Positions 7,618 through 11,061 of a stretch of 11,061 bases of DNA are shown in pieces. The first letter of the stretch is position 1; the number at the start of each line of letters is the position of its first letter. Under the pieces are notes generated by a model. That model searched no databases. It saw only the letters and a program-made list of their open reading frames with translations, and had not been told where the DNA came from. Both the position numbers and the translations under genes were made by a program. The DNA lies in the NCBI GenBank assembly GCA_016932235.1, contig JAFGDF010000259.1:1-11061 (forward strand). Reading direction: 5' to 3'. The stretch comes from Deltaproteobacteria bacterium (lineage in GTDB: Bacteria; Desulfobacterota; DSM-4660; Desulfatiglandales; HGW-15).

Positions 7618-7958
7618 TTCCGGTTCATCCTGTCCTTCAGGGTCGAAGAACAGTGGAACACAACCGTGCGGCGGGATTTAAGGATGATGCCCTTGCCTGT
7701 TTTTGGGTTTCGGCCTTTTCGCGCCCATTTGAACCTGACCTGAAATTTACCAAAACCCGATATGAGGACGTTTTCTCCTTTCTCAAGATTGCTTTTCATT
7801 ATTTCCAGGACCGCGTCAACAAGCTCGCCGGCCCTCTTGTGTTTTAAAAGGGTATAGTTCAATTCCGGGAAAAGGAACCGCTGCCTCTCCCTTTTCCTGT
7901 TCGTGAGGTGGACTCTATTTATAACACTCTCTATAATGTCCTTTTTTGTAAGGGTCAT
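7611..7958 (-). CDS. IHF/HU-family DNA-bending protein with an internal insertion
   Basis: Dimers of this family bend DNA by inserting beta arms into the minor groove, shaping the nucleoid and promoters. From the ATG at 7958 the protein has 115 residues, against 99 for E. coli IHF-alpha. It begins [12 protein letters not shown], like many IHF-alpha homologues. [12 protein letters not shown] (61-72) and RKGRNPKTG (80-88) are conserved, with the DNA-intercalating Pro at P85, equivalent to IHF P65 shifted by 20. That shift reflects about 20 extra residues (roughly 22-42, including [18 protein letters not shown]) between helices 1 and 2. A longer reading from 8009 adds 17 residues (with HGHGH) not seen in the family, and I reject it. 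GAGAG about 8 bases before the 7958 start is a modest ribosome-binding site. The gene is convergent with clpB. It could be a diverged IHF-alpha or an HU-like paralogue. Confidence 0.87.
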   Translation of the reverse strand: MTLTKKDIIESVINRVHLTNRKRERQRFLFPELNYTLLKHKRAGELVDAVLEIMKSNLEKGENVLISGFGKFQVRFKWARKGRNPKTGKGIILKSRRTVVFHCSSTLKDRMNRNQ

Positions 7959-8002
7959 AAAGAATCTCTCTGCGCAAAGGTGGCCGTGCCCATGATTAAT
8001 TA

Positions 8003-8031
8003 TTGGCAAAAGATCGCATATCTGATATAAT
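8003..8031 (+). promoter_or_regulatory. Extended -10 sigma70 promoter for the Nudix-hisD transcript
   Basis: TTGGCA (8003-8008) and a perfect TATAAT (8026-8031) are 17 bases apart, and TG at 8023-8024 supplies the extended -10 (TGATATAAT). The start site would fall near 8038, about 20 bases before the TTG start codon. This is the best promoter match in the window. Confidence 0.75.
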
Positions 8032-8038
8032 TTGTCAA
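8010..8038 (-). promoter_or_regulatory. Possible divergent promoter of the IHF-like gene
   Basis: On the minus strand TTGACA (complement of 8033-8038) is followed 17 bases later by GATCTT (complement of 8010-8015), a poor -10 with 3 matches. It overlaps the Nudix promoter face to face, so the two would interfere if both are real. Confidence 0.25.
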
Positions 8039-8057
8039 TTAAAGTGAATGTAGGCCA

Positions 8058-8588
8058 TTGAAAAACGATAATAATAAGTATGAGTTCAAATTCTGCCCAG
8101 CCTGCGGAGCCGAGCTTAAATCTCTGGTACCGAGGAGGAACGAACCTGTTCGAAACTCATGTGCCGAGTGCGGCTTTATCCACTATCAGGATCCAAAGCT
8201 GGTTGCGAGCACTATAATAGAGGCTGATAAGAGGATCGTTATTCTCAGGAGGGGAATTGAGCCCGAATACGGCAGATGGGTCTTTCCCGGAGGCTTTGTC
8301 GACAGGGGGGAGACTATCGAGTTCGCCGCAAAACGAGAAGCGGAAGAAGAATGCGGGATACAGATAGAGATTGATTCCCTTCTCGGATTATATTCATATC
8401 CCGGTAAAACCGAGGTGGTCGCTTTTTTTATAGGGCGATATATCTCAGGGGTTCTGGCTGCGGGAGATGAGATATTGGAAGCAAGGATGATTAATCCCCG
8501 GGAAATACAATGGGACACGCTGGCATTTCCCAGCACAGTTGACGCATTGCGGGATTATATTAAAAAAAAGAATAAAATACGGAATTAA
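8058..8588 (+). CDS. Nudix hydrolase with N-terminal zinc ribbon
   Basis: Nudix enzymes hydrolyse a nucleoside diphosphate linked to another moiety, using metal bound by the Nudix box. The 176-residue protein starts with a zinc-ribbon-like module: C13xxC16 and C35xxC38, 18 residues apart. The Nudix box at 79-101 matches GX5EX7REUXEEXGU at every position, with G79, E85, R93, E94, E97, E98 and G100. A zinc ribbon ahead of a Nudix domain recalls NudC-type NADH pyrophosphatases, but I do not see the SQPWPFPxS motif that follows the box in that group, so the substrate is open (ADP-ribose or another nucleotide sugar is possible). The start is TTG at 8058. No in-frame ATG lies near it, the zinc ribbon begins soon after, and the promoter leaves about 20 bases of leader with at most a weak AGG as ribosome-binding site. 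The stop is 14 bases before hisD, so the two are probably co-transcribed. Confidence 0.88.
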   Translation: MKNDNNKYEFKFCPACGAELKSLVPRRNEPVRNSCAECGFIHYQDPKLVASTIIEADKRIVILRRGIEPEYGRWVFPGGFVDRGETIEFAAKREAEEECGIQIEIDSLLGLYSYPGKTEVVAFFIGRYISGVLAAGDEILEARMINPREIQWDTLAFPSTVDALRDYIKKKNKIRN

Positions 8589-8602
8589 GAGGCTGGCGTG
8601 AT

Positions 8603-9895
8603 ATGATTATAGAACCTAAAAAAATATCAAGACTCACTTCGAATGAACGACAGGTTATTATGAATCGATCTATGGAAGATATCTCATCTATTTACGAAGA
8701 TGTCCGCAGGATCGTTGACGACGTCAAAACAAGAGGAAATGCGGTTGCGCTAGAACACTACAAAAAACATAAGGAGGATATCTCTCCCTCCGACCTGGAG
8801 GTGAGTAGAGACGAAATTAATGGAGCCTATAAGCAGTTGGATCATGAAGTGGTCGATTGCCTGAAAACCGCCGCAAAAAATATCGTCAAATTTCATCAGG
8901 CCCAGCTGGAACGCGATATGTGGTCCATAGAGGTAAATGAGGGGATACTGGCGGGGCGCATTACAAGGCCCATGGATATTGTTGGGTGTTATATCCCAGG
9001 AGGCACGGCCGCCTACCCAAGCTCCGTCCTTATGACAGTACTTCCCGCAAAGGTCGCAGGAGTGCAACAGATCATGGCCGTAACCCCTCCGGGTAAAGGG
9101 ATGACTGCAAATCCGGCCACGCTAGTGGCCGCAGATATAGCGGGATGCGACAGGGTATTCAAGGTAGGAGGTCCATGGGGGGTCGCAGGTCTTGCCTACG
9201 GAACCGAGACTATGCCTAGGGTTGACAAAATAGTAGGACCTGGCAACAAATACGTTACCGCAGCCAAGATGCTGGTTTATGGACAGGTGGATATTGATTC
9301 TCCGGCCGGTCCGAGCGAGTCCCTTATCCTGGCCGATAACACCGGAGATCCCGAGCTGATCGCCGTGGACTTTCTCTCCCAGGTGGAACATGATCCTGAC
9401 TCGGCGGCGGTGCTTGTAACCACGTCTGAGGAAATAGCGCATGCGGTTTGCGATATCATAGAAAGAGAGTATGACTCACTTCCCAGAAAAGAAATATTTG
9501 AATCGTCACTTTCAAAACACTCGTATGTCCTAGTGGCTAAAGATATGGAGCAGGCAATTGATTTTACAAATGAATATGCCACAGAACACCTTCAGATACT
9601 GACACAGGACCCCTTTATTACTCTAAACAAGATCAAACATGCCGGTTCAATTTTCATGGGCCCTTATGCCCCGGTTCCTGTAGGTGATTATGCTTCAGGG
9701 ACAAATCATGTCCTGCCTACAGGCCAGTGTGCACGAATGTTTTCAGGCCTCTCTGTTGACGATTTTATAAAAAAGCCCACATTTCAGTACCTGAGCAAGG
9801 AGGGGCTGGCCAGTCTCAAGGACACGGTCATCACACTGGCTGAGGCTGAGGGGCTCCCTATCCATGCCCGCGCAGTCAAGGCAAGGTTTAAATGA
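8603..9895 (+). CDS. hisD: Histidinol dehydrogenase
   Basis: HisD carries out the last two steps of histidine synthesis, oxidising L-histidinol to L-histidine through the aldehyde with two NAD+ and a catalytic zinc. The 430-residue protein is the usual length (E. coli 434). Expected zinc ligands are present at Q260 and H263 (SQVEHD), D362 (GDYASGTNHVLPTG) and H421 (IHARAV). The catalytic pair is E328-H329 (ATEHLQI). GPGNKYVTAAK and GPSESLILAD, near the NAD/substrate site, are intact. GAGG (8589-8592) lies 10 bases before the ATG. It follows the Nudix gene by 14 bases, and tRNA-Lys begins about 60 bases after it. No other histidine gene is visible, so this is either a dispersed his pathway or a HisD-like paralogue with another alcohol substrate; the full set of catalytic residues favours true HisD. 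Confidence 0.93.
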   Translation: MIIEPKKISRLTSNERQVIMNRSMEDISSIYEDVRRIVDDVKTRGNAVALEHYKKHKEDISPSDLEVSRDEINGAYKQLDHEVVDCLKTAAKNIVKFHQAQLERDMWSIEVNEGILAGRITRPMDIVGCYIPGGTAAYPSSVLMTVLPAKVAGVQQIMAVTPPGKGMTANPATLVAADIAGCDRVFKVGGPWGVAGLAYGTETMPRVDKIVGPGNKYVTAAKMLVYGQVDIDSPAGPSESLILADNTGDPELIAVDFLSQVEHDPDSAAVLVTTSEEIAHAVCDIIEREYDSLPRKEIFESSLSKHSYVLVAKDMEQAIDFTNEYATEHLQILTQDPFITLNKIKHAGSIFMGPYAPVPVGDYASGTNHVLPTGQCARMFSGLSVDDFIKKPTFQYLSKEGLASLKDTVITLAEAEGLPIHARAVKARFK

Positions 9896-9954
9896 GCATG
9901 GAAAAAATATTTTGACATGACACGGATAAGGTGTTAGTTAATATGATTCTTGTC

Positions 9955-10031
9955 GGGCCGTTAGCTCAGTTCGGTAGAGCAGCGGACTTTTAATCCGTTG
10001 GTCGTGAGTTCGATTCTCGCACGGCCCACCA
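9955..10031 (+). tRNA. tRNA-Lys (anticodon TTT)
   Basis: The cloverleaf folds cleanly. Acceptor GGGCCGT pairs with ACGGCCC (10021-10027), followed by discriminator A and an encoded CCA (10029-10031). The anticodon stem GCGGA/TCCGT bounds the loop CTTTTAA, with TTT at 9989-9991. The T stem is GTGAG/CTCGC around TTCGATT. The encoded CCA fits a bacterial gene. TATGAT (9942-9947) is well placed as a -10, but its -35 is poor; TTGACA at 9912-9917 is 24 bases away, too far to pair with it. Confidence 0.97.
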
Positions 10032-10036
10032 ACAAT

Positions 10037-10055
10037 AAAATCGCTTCGCGATTTT
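10037..10055. repeat. Perfect 8-bp hairpin after tRNA-Lys
   Basis: AAAATCGC and GCGATTTT flank a TTC loop. The A-rich/T-rich stem could act as a weak bidirectional terminator, or as a processing or pausing hairpin between the tRNAs. The G+C core is only four pairs. Confidence 0.45.
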
Positions 10056-10062
10056 CAGAAAC

Positions 10063-10135
10063 GCGGCTTACGCCGCTTTCGCGGGGCAGTTTAAAAAATG
10101 ATCGCTTTTGGACCTATCCGGGGTGATCTGCCCCG
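10063..10135. repeat. Inter-tRNA hairpin cluster with alternative pairings
   Basis: GCGGC (10063-10067) pairs with GCCGC (10072-10076) around a 4-base loop and is followed by TTT. Further on, CGGGGCAG (10082-10089) is the perfect complement of CTGCCCCG (10128-10135). A competing local stem, CGGGG (10119-10123)/CCCCG (10131-10135), uses the same right arm, so only one can form at a time. Confidence 0.45.
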
Positions 10136-10164
10136 ACGGTGACCATTAATGCGAGCCAAGCCTC

Positions 10165-10242
10165 GTCCCCATCGTCTAGCCCGGTCCAGGACACAGGCCT
10201 TTCACGCCTGCGACAGGGGTTCAAATCCCCTTGGGGACGCCA
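10165..10242 (+). tRNA. tRNA-Glu (anticodon TTC)
   Basis: Acceptor GTCCCCA pairs with TGGGGAC (10232-10238), then discriminator G and encoded CCA (10240-10242). The anticodon stem CAGGC/GCCTG encloses the loop CTTTCAC, with TTC at 10201-10203. The T arm is AGGGG, TTCAAAT, CCCCT. It is 134 bases behind tRNA-Lys on the same strand and may be co-transcribed with it. Confidence 0.97.
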
Positions 10243-10265
10243 TTTTTATAAAAACACAATAAAAA

Positions 10266-10302
10266 CAGTAAGTTTTATCATATTATAGCTTGCTGATTTT
10301 TT
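10266..10302 (+). terminator. Possible Rho-independent terminator after tRNA-Glu
   Basis: CAGTAAGTT (10266-10274) can pair with GGCTTGCTG-like bases at 10287-10295 (AGCTTGCTG) as a 9-bp stem with two G-T pairs and a 12-base AT loop, followed at once by ATTTTTT. The position suits termination of the tRNA transcript. The stem is AT-rich, so its strength is doubtful. Confidence 0.4.
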
Positions 10303-10363
10303 ATTTCTAAATGGAATAACCCTTCCTAGAACACAAATTCCTTGACTTCTATTTCTCTCCCTT

Positions 10364-10413
10364 TTATTTTAGCATTTGATCTTAAGCTAAAATAATGGAC
10401 ATTTTTATTTTAG
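10364..10413. promoter_or_regulatory. Candidate operator upstream of the Fic gene
   Basis: TTATTTTAGC (10364-10373) and GCTAAAATAA (10386-10395) form a perfect 10-bp inverted repeat with a 12-base centre. TTATTTTAG recurs at 10405-10413, a third half-site in the left-arm orientation. The group ends 17 bases before the start codon and so lies where a repressor would block transcription or early elongation. TTGACT at 10342-10347 with TATTTT 17 bases on is a weak promoter candidate that overlaps the left arm. Confidence 0.5.
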
Positions 10414-10429
10414 GATCGGTAGAGGGACA

Positions 10430-11061
10430 ATGGAACGAGGGCTCCAGGGACATTATGTAACGACATCAACCGTAGGCGAGAAGGTGCAAGCCTTTGTACC
10501 TACTCCGCTGCCCCCGATGCCACCGATTGATTGGACCCCTGATCTGCGGGATAAATTTGATCATGCACTGATGGGTCTCGGGCGTCTGGACAGTGCTTCA
10601 ACGCTTATTCCCGATACATCTCTTTTCCTTTATATGTATGTGCGCAAGGAAGCCGTTCTCTCTTCAATGATCGAAGGGACACAGTCCTCCATTTCCGATC
10701 TAATGCTTTTCGAACTTGACCAGGTTCCGGGAGTGCCTCTTGACGATGTTCGGGAAGTCAGCAATTACGTCGCTGCTCTGAATCATGGTCTAAGCCGACT
10801 TACCGAGGGGTTTCCTCTTTCTCTGAGACTATTAAAGGAAATTCATGGGATTTTACTATTGAAAGGGCGTGGGAGCCGTCAAAATCCGGGAGAGTTCCGG
10901 CGGAGCCAGAACTGGATCGGTGGAACCCGGCCTGGCAATGCCCTATTCGTTCCACCTCCGCCGGAAAAGGCACTCGAATGCATGGGTGAATTGGAGCGGT
11001 TCCTGCATGATCAACCGGAACATACACCCGTGTTGCTCAAGGCTGCTTTGGCCCATGTTCA
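10430..11061 (+). CDS. Fic-family protein, N-terminal part (cut by window end)
   Basis: Fic proteins usually transfer AMP from ATP (or a related phosphate group) to a Ser, Thr or Tyr of a target protein. The 210 complete codons cover the N-terminal Fic_N region (about 1-110), the linker and the first part of the Fic fold. S78-S-M-I-E82-G83 matches the inhibitory helix motif [S/T]xxxE[G/N], whose Glu blocks productive ATP binding, so this would be a self-inhibited (class II) Fic. The segment RQNPGEFRRSQNWIGGTRPGNALFVPPPP is typical of the region before the active site, and the frame reaches ALAHVQ, just where the HxFxDGNGR motif would soon follow. The catalytic motif lies beyond the window, so activity cannot be judged. 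AGAGGG (10421-10426) is only 3 bases from the ATG, closer than usual, but the MERGLQGHY start resembles homologues. It may be a stand-alone regulator or toxin-like gene, possibly on an island beside the tRNAs. Confidence 0.88.
   Translation, partial: MERGLQGHYVTTSTVGEKVQAFVPTPLPPMPPIDWTPDLRDKFDHALMGLGRLDSASTLIPDTSLFLYMYVRKEAVLSSMIEGTQSSISDLMLFELDQVPGVPLDDVREVSNYVAALNHGLSRLTEGFPLSLRLLKEIHGILLLKGRGSRQNPGEFRRSQNWIGGTRPGNALFVPPPPEKALECMGELERFLHDQPEHTPVLLKAALAHV

Noticed and set aside
7959..8009. N-terminal extension of the IHF-like protein from ATG at 8009
   Set aside because: The 17 added residues (with HGHGH) are not family-like and overlap the promoter region; MTLTKKD is the standard start.
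10800..11027. Minus-strand 75-codon frame
   Set aside because: Antisense shadow of the Fic-family gene, which matches its family along the whole visible length.

Overview
The window looks like a chromosome segment of an anaerobic Gram-negative bacterium. My best guess is a Desulfobacterota (Deltaproteobacteria)-type sulfate reducer or syntroph. The basis is a methylmalonyl-CoA gene set with a split mutase, an IHF/HU-type protein, a full-length ClpB, and intergenic spacers full of short repeats. No phylogenetic marker was tested, so the lineage is inference.

Bases 1-4434 hold a propionyl/methylmalonyl-CoA module on the + strand: the catalytic large subunit of B12-dependent methylmalonyl-CoA mutase (300-1952), methylmalonyl-CoA epimerase (2348-2776) and a biotin-dependent acyl-CoA carboxyltransferase (2890-4434). 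Together they would interconvert propionyl-CoA, (S)- and (R)-methylmalonyl-CoA and succinyl-CoA. The B12-binding mutase subunit, the biotin carboxylase and the biotin carrier are not in the window. The genes are separated by spacers rich in repeats and hairpins (1953-2347 and 4435-5034). These include two families with a 7-base period. One of them, CTCATAG, forms or follows the stop codons of the mutase and the epimerase.

Bases 4435-8009 carry clpB (5035-7617), the protein disaggregase, behind a sigma70-like promoter that overlaps a perfect 15-bp palindrome. An IHF/HU-family gene converges on it (7611-7958, minus strand), and the two 3' ends overlap by 7 bases. The IHF-like protein has a roughly 20-residue insertion between its first two helices.

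Bases 8003-9895 carry a probable two-gene transcript behind a near-consensus extended -10 promoter: a zinc-ribbon Nudix hydrolase (TTG start) and histidinol dehydrogenase hisD. No other his genes are visible.

Bases 9955-10302 hold tRNA-Lys(TTT) and tRNA-Glu(TTC), both with encoded CCA, separated by a hairpin-rich spacer and followed by a possible terminator. After them comes an AT-rich stretch with a perfect 10-bp inverted repeat and a third half-site, then a Fic-family gene with an N-terminal auto-inhibitory motif (10430 onward). The window edge cuts this gene before its catalytic motif. The position beside tRNA genes would suit a genomic-island boundary, but no att repeat is visible.

I found no CRISPR array, insertion sequence, rRNA gene or clearly novel multi-gene system. 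The items most worth following are the heptameric repeat families, the IHF-like insertion and the putative operators of clpB and the Fic gene.
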